Of a DNA stretch of 64,000 nucleotides, positions 57,637 to 64,000 are shown piece after piece. The stretch is from NCBI RefSeq assembly GCF_036924515.1, contig NZ_JAZHRR010000001.1, positions 653,001-717,000 of the forward strand, written 5' to 3'. The notes beneath the pieces are model-generated. The model was given only the letters and a program-made list of their open reading frames with translations, did no database searches and was not told where the DNA came from. Positions within the stretch are counted from its first letter, which is position 1, and each line of letters begins with the position of its first letter. This stretch comes from Bradyrhizobium sp. AZCC 1610 (lineage in GTDB: Bacteria > Pseudomonadota > Alphaproteobacteria > Rhizobiales > Xanthobacteraceae). The translations under genes were made by a program, and so were the position numbers.

Positions 57637-57697
57637 GGGCTTGACCCGCGTATCCATCTTCAAAATGATGGATTGCCGGGTCAAGCCCGGCAATGAC
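57637..57697. repeat. Right part of the palindromic element split by the IS4 insertion
   Basis: It starts with the second target copy GGGCTTGACCC (57637-57647), then GCGTATCCATC, an ATGATGGAT partner, and the second hairpin GCCGGGTCAAGCCCGGC before ATGACGG. Joining 56347-56366 to 57648-57697 restores a normal two-hairpin element. Confidence 0.85.
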
Positions 57698-57728
57698 GGC
57701 GAGTAAGCAAAAACAAAGGGAGCTACCA

Positions 57729-57938
57729 ATGCCTGAGATTACCGTGAGCATGGCCGCCGGCCGCACCGACGAACAGAAGGCCGGCATGATGCGCGACATC
57801 ACGCAGGCGCTGGTCAAGAACCTCGGCGTCGATGCCGATGCGGTGGTGATCCAGATCAACGAAGCGCCGCTGGCCCACAAGATGAAGGGCGGCAAGACAT
57901 TTGTGGAGCGTGCGGCGGCGGCCGCGGCGAAGAAGTAA
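57729..57938 (+). CDS. 4-oxalocrotonate tautomerase family protein
   Basis: The 69-residue protein keeps the catalytic Pro1 after the initiator (MPEITVSMAAGRTDEQKAGM). It has the expected DADAVVIQINEAPLAHKMKG segment, which differs from xylose/catechol-path enzymes. GGGAGCTACCA places the ribosome at ATG 57729. The true reaction is unknown; the family does enol-keto tautomerisations. Confidence 0.88.
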   Translation: MPEITVSMAAGRTDEQKAGMMRDITQALVKNLGVDADAVVIQINEAPLAHKMKGGKTFVERAAAAAAKK

Positions 57939-57946
57939 CTCTCCAT

Positions 57947-58077
57947 CGTCGTCCCTGCGAACGCTGCGAACGCAGGGACCCCATAACCACCGGCGCTTGT
58001 TGTTTCGGCAGGTGTTGGCGTCACGGCCTTGACCGAGGCATCACGCGGTATGGGTCCCGGCGCAAGGCCGGGACGAC
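57947..58077. repeat. Composite palindromic element, copy 3
   Basis: The left half is TCGTCGTCCCTGCGAACGCT with GCGAACGCAGGGACCCCATA, then ACCACCGG. The right half, GTATGGGTCCCGGCGCAAGG with CCGGGACGAC, closes it. Outer arms match copy 4 (59452-59617), but the inner hairpins differ. Confidence 0.75.
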
Positions 58078-58099
58078 ACCGGTTTTGCGGAAGCAATCC

Positions 58100-58495
58100 A
58101 TGGACGCACGCGACTTCATCAAGATCGGCATGAGCGCCGAGCGGACGCTGGTCGTACCAGCCGAGCGCACGGTCGGGCATTTCGTGCCCGGCATGCCGAT
58201 GGTCTATGCGACGCCGATGATGATCCTGGAAATGGAGATGGCATCCAGCGACGCCATCAGGGGTCATCTTCAGCCGGGCTGGATCACGGTCGGAACCGAG
58301 GTCGATATCCGCCATCTCGGCGCGTCGCTGGTCGGCGCGACCGTGCGCGTCACGGGAACGGTCGTCGCGGTGGAGCGCCGCGTGATCCGCTTCGAGGTCG
58401 AAGCCTTCGAGGGCGCGCGCAAGATCGGCGACGGCCGCCACGCCCGCGGCCTCGTCAGGGTCGAGACGTTTACGAAGCGGCTCGCGGGGAAGTAG
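58100..58495 (+). CDS. FlK-like hot-dog thioesterase
   Basis: The 131-residue hot-dog protein aligns with fluoroacetyl-CoA thioesterase FlK and its thioesterase relatives. Thr38, Glu46 and His72 (YATPMMILEMEMA and DIRHLG) match FlK Thr42, Glu50 and His76 at a constant offset of four. ATG 58100 is chosen (MDARDFIKIG). Many general acyl-CoA thioesterases of this branch exist, so fluoroacetyl specificity should not be assumed. Confidence 0.8.
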   Translation: MDARDFIKIGMSAERTLVVPAERTVGHFVPGMPMVYATPMMILEMEMASSDAIRGHLQPGWITVGTEVDIRHLGASLVGATVRVTGTVVAVERRVIRFEVEAFEGARKIGDGRHARGLVRVETFTKRLAGK

Positions 58496-58510
58496 CCACT
58501 TGCTCGGGCC

Positions 58511-58599
58511 GTAGGGTGGGCAAAGGCGCCCTTGCGCCGTGCCCACCATCCAGCACGGTGCTCGTGATGGTGGGCACGCTTGCGCTTTGCCCACCCTAC
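58511..58599. repeat. Palindromic intergenic element (GGGTGGGCAAAG type), copy 2
   Basis: GTAGGGTGGGCAAAGGCGCC with CTTGCGCCGTGCCCACCAT pairs with ATGGTGGGCACGCTTGCGC and TTTGCCCACCCTAC. It lies between convergent genes (thioesterase and proC). Confidence 0.87.
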
Positions 58600-58604
58600 G
58601 ATCC

Positions 58605-59438
58605 CTACTTCGCCAATTCCTTTGAGCGCTTCGTCGCCGCGGCAATCGCGCGGATCATCAGCGGTTGCATTCCGTCCTTGCCCATCAACACTTCCAGCGC
58701 GGCGGCCGTGGTGCCGCCGGGCGAGGTGACGTTCTGGCGCAGCGTGGCGGAATCCTGTTCGGAGCGATGCAGCAGTTCGCCGGAGCCGGCGACGGTTTCG
58801 CGCGCGAGCTTGGTTGCAAGTTCTGCCGGCAGGCCGGCCTCAACGCCGGCGCGCGCGAGTTCTTCGGCGAGCAGGAACACATAGGCCGGGCCGGAGCCTG
58901 ACACGGCGGTCACCGCATCCATCAGGTTTTCATCCTCGACCCATTCGACCGAGCCGGTGGCGCGCAGCAACGCATCGGCCGTGGCGCGTTGCGCGGCGCT
59001 GACATTCTTCGCAGGCACAGCAACCGTGATGCCGCGGCCGATCGCGGCCGGTGTGTTCGGCATCGCGCGAACCGCCATGCCGCTGCAGACTTCTTCAAGT
59101 GCGGCGATGGTGATGCCCGCCATGATCGAAACGACGAGCGTGTTCGGTCCGACGAAGGACTTCAGCGCCGGTCCGGCTTCCCGGAACGTCTGCGGCTTCA
59201 CCGCCATGACTAGCGTATCGACTGCGCCGGCGTCCTTCGGATTGAGACGGACGCCCTTGGCGGCGAGCGCCTTGATGTCGTCGGACGGGAAGGGCTCGAC
59301 CACGATCACGCGGCTTGCGTCGAGGCCGCCGGCCAGCCATCCGGTCAGCATCGCGCCGCCCATCTTGCCGGCGCCGGCGAGCGCGATGGTGCCGTGGAGG
59401 TTAGCGAGGGAACTAACTGCGGTGACTGACGACGACAT
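58605..59438 (-). CDS. proC: Pyrroline-5-carboxylate reductase
   Basis: ProC makes proline from pyrroline-5-carboxylate with NAD(P)H. The 277-residue protein has the N-terminal Rossmann motif GTIALAGAGKMGGAMLTGWL, SIMAGITIAALEEV, RAMPNTPAAIGRGITV and the C-terminal signature VSGSGPAYVFLLAEELARAG with RQNVTSPGGTTAAALEVL. ATG 59438 gives the normal length. Confidence 0.96.
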   Translation of the reverse strand: MSSSVTAVSSLANLHGTIALAGAGKMGGAMLTGWLAGGLDASRVIVVEPFPSDDIKALAAKGVRLNPKDAGAVDTLVMAVKPQTFREAGPALKSFVGPNTLVVSIMAGITIAALEEVCSGMAVRAMPNTPAAIGRGITVAVPAKNVSAAQRATADALLRATGSVEWVEDENLMDAVTAVSGSGPAYVFLLAEELARAGVEAGLPAELATKLARETVAGSGELLHRSEQDSATLRQNVTSPGGTTAAALEVLMGKDGMQPLMIRAIAAATKRSKELAK

Positions 59439-59451
59439 GCGAAATACTCTC

Positions 59452-59617
59452 TCGTCGTCCCTGCCTAGTGCGCAATTGCGCACGGGCGCAGGGACCCATA
59501 ACCACAGCCGGTTCTAGTCAAGCGAGAGAAAGGCCACAAGCAGTTTGCTTGGGCTCCAGAGGTCACGGCGTATGGGTTCCTGCTCCCGTGCGCAATTGCG
59601 CACTAGGCAGGAACGAC
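59452..59617. repeat. Composite palindromic element, copy 4 (GTGCGCAATTGCGCAC inserts)
   Basis: Left and right halves each contain the same 16-base palindrome (59468-59483 and 59588-59603), enclosed by TCCCTGCCTA/GGGCGCAGGGA and TTCCTGCTCCC/TAGGCAGGAA. They meet over ACCCATAACCAC / GTATGGGT. The inner spacer is longer (about 90 bases) than in other copies. Confidence 0.82.
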
Positions 59618-59644
59618 ATCGAGTGTGCAGAAGCGGCGCGGCTC

Positions 59645-60145
59645 CTACGCCTCGCCCTCGGTATCGAACATCGCCGCGCTCATCGCCTCCGCGGCGGTTT
59701 TCCCGGCCCAGACCACGAACTGGAACGCGGGGTAATAGCGCTCGCAGGCGTGGATGGCGCCGGCCAGCATGACTTCGCATTGCGCGGTCGAGGCGGTCAG
59801 CCCGCCCGGCAGCACCAGCGCCTGCCGGTACATGATCATGCCGGTGTGGGTCCAGATGTCGAAATGGCCGACCCATAATTGCTCGTTGATCGCCGCGATC
59901 AGCCGCTGCACTTCGGCGCGGCGCGCCGGCGGAATCTTCATGTCGAAGGCGGAGGCCAGATGCAGCGCCTCGATCTCCGCCATCCAGGTGAAGGAGAGCT
60001 GATAGTCGGTCCAGTTGCCCTTGGAGACGATAGTGACTTCGTCTTCGCCGGAGCGCTCGAACGCCCAATTGTTTTCGGCGGCAATGTCCTCGATCGCCGC
60101 GAGCGGGTTGTTCCGGGAATCGATAATGCCTTCGAGGAGGGACAT
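59645..60145 (-). CDS. YbjN domain protein
   Basis: The 166-residue protein has the type III secretion chaperone-like YbjN fold: NPLAAIEDIAAENNWAFERS, EDEVTIVSKGNWTDYQLSFT, the ALHLASAFDMKIPPARRAEV helix and LWVGHFDIWTHTGMIMYRQ. The function is unknown; E. coli YbjN affects motility and stress. It is upstream of proC in the same direction, but a 200-base repeat separates them. Confidence 0.85.
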   Translation of the reverse strand: MSLLEGIIDSRNNPLAAIEDIAAENNWAFERSGEDEVTIVSKGNWTDYQLSFTWMAEIEALHLASAFDMKIPPARRAEVQRLIAAINEQLWVGHFDIWTHTGMIMYRQALVLPGGLTASTAQCEVMLAGAIHACERYYPAFQFVVWAGKTAAEAMSAAMFDTEGEA

Positions 60146-60621
60146 GCCGTCTCGACCTTGTTTTTTGAATTCTTGTGATACGCACGTGGAGCACGGCGCG
60201 CGTTGAACTGCGTCGCCGCCGGCTGCAATCCCGCCGATCGCTGATCCTTCCGGGGCTGCCGAGGCTCAAGTGATGTGATTTGCGGAATCCGCGCAACTGA
60301 CCCCTGAGTCCGTCCACAGGCCAAAGCGGCGTCGTCCACAGCAGATCGCGGCCACAGTTATTAATTTGAGAACAAACCGGAATCGGATTCGAGCGCTGCG
60401 GAGTCCGGCGGCCGGAGAAATCGGGGCCGGTCTGCCACAATGGTTAATTTCTGGTAAATCTTCAGGAATGACCGCGCATCCCGGCGCCGGGACGCCTGCA
60501 GATGCCGAGGGCGAAGTTGGTTCCTCGCGCGGAAATGCGCGCCTGGACAGGGCGCGTGCTCCAGCGAAGTGGATGCCGGTTCTGAGGCAATCAGAACCGA
60601 AAGGCGCCAGAGGCGGCCGCC
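60146..60621. other. Gene-free stretch with one perfect hairpin
   Basis: No convincing gene was found on either strand in 476 bases. At 60577-60599 a perfect 9-bp stem CGGTTCTGA/TCAGAACCG with a five-base loop lies 22 bases after the stop of the solute-binding protein gene. It has no T run, so it is a weak terminator candidate. Confidence 0.5.
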
Positions 60622-61599
60622 TTACTCCGGCTTGAGGCCGCCGGTGCGAACCACCTTGCCCCACTTCTCGGTTTCGTCGGCGATCAGTCTGCCGAAATCG
60701 GTCGGTGAGCCCGGCATCGGCGCGCCGCCGATCGCGGCAAGCTTTGCCTTCATGCCGGGATCGGCGATCGCCGCATTGATTTCCTTGTTGAGCTTGTCGA
60801 CGATCTCCGCCGGCGTGTTTTTCGGCGCGGCGAAACCGTACCACTGGCTGGCTTCATAACCCGGCACGGAATCCGCCACCGTCGGAACCTCCGGCAGATC
60901 CGGCATTCGCGCAGCTGTCGTCACCGCGAGCGCGCGCAGCTTGCCGGTCTTGATGTGGTCGGCGGTGCCGGGCGCAGCGGCGAACAGAATCTGCACCTGG
61001 CCGCCGAGCAGATCCGTCAGCGCCGGGCCCTGGCCGCGATAGGGGACGTGGACCATGTCGACGCCGGTCATCATCTTGAACAGCTCGCCCGCCATATGCG
61101 GCGCGCTGCCGCTGCCGGCCGAGGCCATGTTGACCTTCCCCGGATTGGCTTTGGCGTAAGCGATGAATTCGGGAAGCGTCTGCGCTGATACCGAAGGGTG
61201 GACCAGCACCACCATCGGCACGCGGATGACGCCGGCGACCGGCGCGATGTCGCGGACAAAATTGAAGTTCAGTTTTTCGTAGAGCGAGGCGTTGACCGCG
61301 TTCGGGACGGTTGCCAGCAGCAGCGTGTAGCCGTCGGGAGCGGCGTTCACGACCGCCTCGGTGCCGATATTGCCGCCGGCGCCGGTGCGGTTCTCGACCA
61401 CGAAGGGCTGCCCGAGGTGATCGGCCAGCCACTGACCGATCAGGCGCGCGGTGATGTCGACACCGCCGCCGGCAGCGAAGCCCGCGACGATTTTCGTCGG
61501 CCGGGTCGGATAATCGAGCGCGGACGCGAAGCGTGGCAAGGCGGGCGCCAGGACGGTGGCGCCTGCGAGTTTGAGGAAATTCCGGCGGAGAAGTTTCAT
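60622..61599 (-). CDS. Bug-family (tripartite tricarboxylate) solute-binding protein
   Basis: The 325-residue exported protein has a Tat-like signal (LLRRNFLKLAGATVLAPALP) and the Bug fold: PTKIVAGFAAGGGVDITARL, FVVENRTGAGGNIGTEAV, APDGYTLLLATV, ASAGSGSAPHMAGELFKMM, HVPYRGQGPALTDLLGGQVQ. It would deliver an organic acid to a TctAB-type transporter, but no such membrane genes are nearby, as is common for orphan Bug proteins. Confidence 0.92.
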   Translation of the reverse strand: MKLLRRNFLKLAGATVLAPALPRFASALDYPTRPTKIVAGFAAGGGVDITARLIGQWLADHLGQPFVVENRTGAGGNIGTEAVVNAAPDGYTLLLATVPNAVNASLYEKLNFNFVRDIAPVAGVIRVPMVVLVHPSVSAQTLPEFIAYAKANPGKVNMASAGSGSAPHMAGELFKMMTGVDMVHVPYRGQGPALTDLLGGQVQILFAAAPGTADHIKTGKLRALAVTTAARMPDLPEVPTVADSVPGYEASQWYGFAAPKNTPAEIVDKLNKEINAAIADPGMKAKLAAIGGAPMPGSPTDFGRLIADETEKWGKVVRTGGLKPE

Positions 61600-61787
61600 G
61601 GTGTGCCCCCTGTTGGCACCAAGGCTATCCCAATTGCAGGGGCGCGGGTAAAGCCGTTCGCGCTGACGTGTGACATGCCCTGTTACGGCGGCATGGGGAC
61701 ATGCCGTTTCCCCATGTCTAAGGTGCTTGCCCCTGTCGCGGCGTTTCGTCATATTTCCTGGCAGGTCGTCCATTCCGGGCGGCCGAT

Positions 61788-61933
61788 GTTCTCAGGGCGG
61801 GGTGAAAATCCCCACCGGCGGTAAGGGTGACGTAGCCCAAGCCCGCGAGCGCCTTCCTCTCGATGCGGGAAGAAGGGTCAGCAGATTCGGTGCGATTCCG
61901 AAGCCGACGGTTATAGTCCGGATGAAAGAGAAC
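61788..61933 (+). promoter_or_regulatory. FMN riboswitch (RFN element)
   Basis: The RFN landmarks are all present: CTCAGGGCGGGGTGAAAATC, CCCACCGGCGGTAAGG, AGCCCGCGAGCG, GTCAGCAGATTCGGTG, CGATTCCGAAGCCGACGGTT and ATAGTCCGGATGAAAGAGAA. It precedes ribH2 by about 80 bases that can fold (GAACG...CGTTC). No T run follows, so control at translation is more likely than termination. Confidence 0.95.
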
Positions 61934-62015
61934 GGTTTGCGGCGGCCTTCGCACGTTTGCGCGTGGGCCGGCGTCGTTCCGTATGCCCTGATTCTGGTCC
62001 TGAAAGAGGAAAGCC

Positions 62016-62594
62016 ATGAATCAGATGTTGCAAGAGCCTGAAGTCCAATCCCCACCCCAAAATGTCGAAACGAGCCACGTCCCTGACGTGCCCGAGCGTC
62101 CGCCGGTGCATCCGCGGTTCGTCAAGCCGCAGCGCGTCGCCTTCGTGCAGTCGTCCTGGCACCGCGACGTGGTCGAGGAGTGCCGCATCGCATTCCTCGA
62201 AGAGATCGAGGCACGCCATATCACCCGCGCGCAGGTCGATCTGTTCGAGGTGCCCGGTTCGTTCGAAATCCCGCTGCATGCGCAACTGCTCGCCAAGACG
62301 CGGCGTTACACCGCGATCGTGGCGGCCGGGCTGGTGGTCGACGGCGGCATCTACCGCCACGAATTCGTCGCCGACACCGTGATCAAGGCGTTGATGGACG
62401 TGCAATTGCGAACCGAAGTGCCGGTATTCTCCGCGGTGCTGACGCCGCAGCAATTCCACGACAGCGCCGTGCATCACGACTTCTTCCGCAAGCATTTCGT
62501 CATCAAGGGCATCGAGGTCGCGGAAGCCTGCGCCAATACGCTGCATAGCCTGGAACGGTTGCGCGGCCAGGTGGCCGCGGGGATCGTTGGGTAA
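62016..62594 (+). CDS. ribH: 6,7-dimethyl-8-ribityllumazine synthase, type II
   Basis: The 192-residue protein has the lumazine synthase fold: RVAFVQSSWHRDVVEECRIA, the substrate loop DLFEVPGSFEIPLHAQLL, DGGIYRHEFVADTVIKAL and HHDFFRKHFVIKG. It has VDGGIYRHEF where type I enzymes have the IRGxTxHF motif, and it sits behind an FMN riboswitch. Both point to the type II (RibH2) class of Rhizobiales. About 35 N-terminal residues are an extension. GAGGAAAGCC precedes the ATG. Confidence 0.93.
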   Translation: MNQMLQEPEVQSPPQNVETSHVPDVPERPPVHPRFVKPQRVAFVQSSWHRDVVEECRIAFLEEIEARHITRAQVDLFEVPGSFEIPLHAQLLAKTRRYTAIVAAGLVVDGGIYRHEFVADTVIKALMDVQLRTEVPVFSAVLTPQQFHDSAVHHDFFRKHFVIKGIEVAEACANTLHSLERLRGQVAAGIVG

Positions 62595-62599
62595 ATAGT

Positions 62600-62673
62600 T
62601 TCGTCATTGCTAGCGAAGCAATCCATCGAGCAGCAAGCAAGATGGATTGCTTCGTCGCTCTCGCAATGACGAA
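62600..62673. repeat. Palindromic intergenic element (TTCGTCATTGC type)
   Basis: TTCGTCATTGCTAGCGAAGC with AATCCATC pairs with GATGGATTGCTTCGTCGCTC and TCGCAATGACGAA. It follows the ribH stop closely and ends just before the ribosome site of the SDR gene. Confidence 0.82.
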
Positions 62674-62695
62674 TGCAGCCTTGATTGGAGCATCG

Positions 62696-63511
62696 ATGGT
62701 CAAAACCGAACAAGAATCTTCCGATTGGCTTGGGCTATCAGGCCGCACTTGCGTAGTGACGGGTGGCGGTGGCGGCATCGGCCGCGCCGTTGCCGTCAGC
62801 TTCGCCAAGGCCGGCGCCCGCGTCGCCGCCGTCGATCTCGATGAGCGCGGTCTTGAGGTGACGCGCGGCGAACTCGCCGAGCTCGGCGCTGATCACGTCA
62901 TTGCCCGTTGCGATACCTCTGATGTCGAGAGCGTCACCGCCGCGTCCGCGACGATCGGGAAATCGCTCGGGCCGTGTCACGTGCTGGTCAATACCGCCGC
63001 CGTGCTGCGTCCCGGCGCGCTCGACACCCTGTCGCTTGCCGAATGGAACGCGGTCCTGTCGGTCAACCTGACCGGCTACTTCGTCTGCGCGCAGGTTTTC
63101 GGCCGGCAGATGCGCGTGCATCGCCGCGGCAGCCTGGTTCACGTGGCCTCGATCGCCGGCAGCAACGCGCAGGGGCAGAGCGGCGCCTACAGCGTCAGCA
63201 AGGCCGGCGTGATCATGCTGTCGCGGCAACTTGCCAACGAATGGGGACCGCACGGCATCCGCAGCAACGTCGTCAGCCCCGGCATGGTGATCACGCCGAT
63301 GAGCCAGTCGTTCTACGATACGCCTGGCGTGACCGAGCGACGCTCCGCCGTGGTGCCGATGCGGCGGGTCGGCATGCCGCAGGATATGGCTGACGCGATC
63401 CTGTTCCTGGCCAGTGACCGCGCATCCTATGTCAACGGTGACGAGATCACGGTCGATGGCGGCTATGCCAATATGCTGATGAATTTGGTGCCGCGGCCGG
63501 GATTTGAGTGA
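62696..63511 (+). CDS. Short-chain dehydrogenase/reductase
   Basis: The 271-residue protein has the SDR NAD(P) motif CVVTGGGGGIGRAVAVSF, NTAAVL in place of NNAG, the catalytic tetrad serine in VHVASIAGSNAQ and Tyr/Lys in GAYSVSKAGV, and the C-terminal YVNGDEITVDGGY. ATG 62696 follows TTGGAG. The acidic residue after the first Rossmann strand (AAVDLDERG) suggests NAD. The substrate is unknown. Confidence 0.92.
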   Translation: MVKTEQESSDWLGLSGRTCVVTGGGGGIGRAVAVSFAKAGARVAAVDLDERGLEVTRGELAELGADHVIARCDTSDVESVTAASATIGKSLGPCHVLVNTAAVLRPGALDTLSLAEWNAVLSVNLTGYFVCAQVFGRQMRVHRRGSLVHVASIAGSNAQGQSGAYSVSKAGVIMLSRQLANEWGPHGIRSNVVSPGMVITPMSQSFYDTPGVTERRSAVVPMRRVGMPQDMADAILFLASDRASYVNGDEITVDGGYANMLMNLVPRPGFE

Positions 63512-63517
63512 GGTGCT

Positions 63518-63604
63518 GTAGGGTGGGCAAAGCGAAGCGTGCCCACCATCTATCCTGAAGCGTCATCGTGAATGGTGGGCACGCTTGCGCTTTGCCCACC
63601 CTAC
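63518..63604. repeat. Palindromic intergenic element (GGGTGGGCAAAG type), copy 3
   Basis: GTAGGGTGGGCAAAGCGAAG with CGTGCCCACCAT pairs with ATGGTGGGCACGCTTGCGC and TTTGCCCACCCTAC around a short spacer. It lies between the convergent SDR gene and prs. Confidence 0.87.
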
Positions 63605-63614
63605 GAACCCGGTT

Positions 63615-64000
63615 CTAGTCGAACAGGCTCGACACCGATTCTTCCGACGCGGTGCGGCTGATCGCTTCCGCAATCAGGGGCGCGATCGACAGCGTGCGGA
63701 TATTGGCGGCCTTGGTGACCGCCTCGGTCGGCAGGATGGAGTCGGTGATGACGAGTTCCTTCAGCCGCGAGCTGGCGATACGCGCCGCTGCGCCGCCCGA
63801 CAGCACACCATGGGAGATGTAGGCGTAGACATCCTTGGCGCCATTGGCGAGCAGCGCGTCCGCTGCGTTCACCAGCGTGCCGCCGGAATCCACGATGTCG
63901 TCGATCAGGATGCAGGTGTAACCGGCGCAGTCGCCGATCACGTTCATGACTTCAGACTCACCGGCGCGCTCGCGACGCTTGTCGATGATGGCGAGCGGCG
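63615..64000 (-). CDS. prs: Ribose-phosphate pyrophosphokinase, C-terminal part (5' end outside window)
   Basis: The visible 127 residues include [20 protein letters not shown], the PRPP-binding loop [35 protein letters not shown] and the C-terminal [12 protein letters not shown]. The enzyme makes PRPP from ribose 5-phosphate and ATP, which feeds purD among other pathways. The start lies beyond base 64000. Confidence 0.93.
   Translation of the reverse strand, partial: PLAIIDKRRERAGESEVMNVIGDCAGYTCILIDDIVDSGGTLVNAADALLANGAKDVYAYISHGVLSGGAAARIASSRLKELVITDSILPTEAVTKAANIRTLSIAPLIAEAISRTASEESVSSLFD

Noticed and set aside
59468..59603. Repeated palindromes considered as a CRISPR array
   Set aside because: Only two copies in opposite orientation about 100 bases apart, no regular direct repeats and no cas genes.

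Overview
The window reads as chromosomal DNA of an alphaproteobacterium of the Nitrobacteraceae (Bradyrhizobium/Rhodopseudomonas group). The basis is recognition, not a search: high GC, a haloacetate dehalogenase with every catalytic residue of Rhodopseudomonas palustris RPA1163 at the same numbers, an FMN-riboswitch-controlled type II lumazine synthase, a CtrA-type box before an Omp25/31-like porin, and many intergenic palindromic repeats of the kind common in this group. Most of the window is ordinary core genome, and no defence island, CRISPR array, prophage, tRNA or rRNA gene was seen.

Region by region. 1-13,870: end of lpxK, DUF2093, a dienelactone-hydrolase-like secreted protein without its nucleophile, xseA, a membrane-anchored hydrolase, a membrane protein/winged-helix pair, purD, small GYD and VOC proteins, an acyl-CoA dehydrogenase divergent from a fluoroacetate-dehalogenase-type hydrolase, tadA, a pseudouridine synthase with a huge disordered arm, and rsmD. 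13,870-15,340: an IS110-family insertion sequence with structured non-coding flanks. 15,343-29,270: mutL, a small secreted protein with a strong terminator, a DUF2892/ECF-sigma pair, arfB, two M16 peptidases (one zinc-binding, one not), a secreted hypothetical protein, lspA, an ileS with a histone-H1-like tail, an acetyltransferase, ribF and a CheY-type receiver.

29,270-35,900 is the only clearly accessory stretch: an MBL-fold hydrolase, an NDH-2-like flavoprotein, an internally deleted chloroperoxidase remnant, two AraC regulators and a catalase-related gene that has lost its start. 35,925-46,862 returns to core functions: HAD phosphatase, degenerate EAL protein, omega-aminotransferase, prmB-moaE and moaD-pgsA, uvrC, porin, cold-shock protein and rlmJ. 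47,252-64,000: RNase T2, secreted hypotheticals, a histidine kinase/response regulator/MarR cluster, two tandem branched-chain aminotransferases, hisS, a complete IS4-family element in a palindromic repeat with an 11-bp target duplication, a tautomerase, an FlK-like thioesterase, proC, a YbjN protein, a Bug-type solute-binding protein, riboswitch-ribH2, an SDR dehydrogenase and the 3' end of prs.

Functional links: ribF and riboswitch-ribH2 both serve flavin supply; moaE/moaD serve molybdopterin synthesis; rsmD, rlmJ, the RluB-like enzyme, prmB, tadA, arfB, hisS and ileS serve translation; xseA, mutL and uvrC serve DNA repair. The least conventional material is (i) a family of composite palindromic elements with exchangeable inner palindromes, (ii) the IS4 insertion in the loop of such a repeat, (iii) candidate bridge-RNA regions of the IS110 element, and (iv) low-complexity extensions on otherwise standard enzymes.
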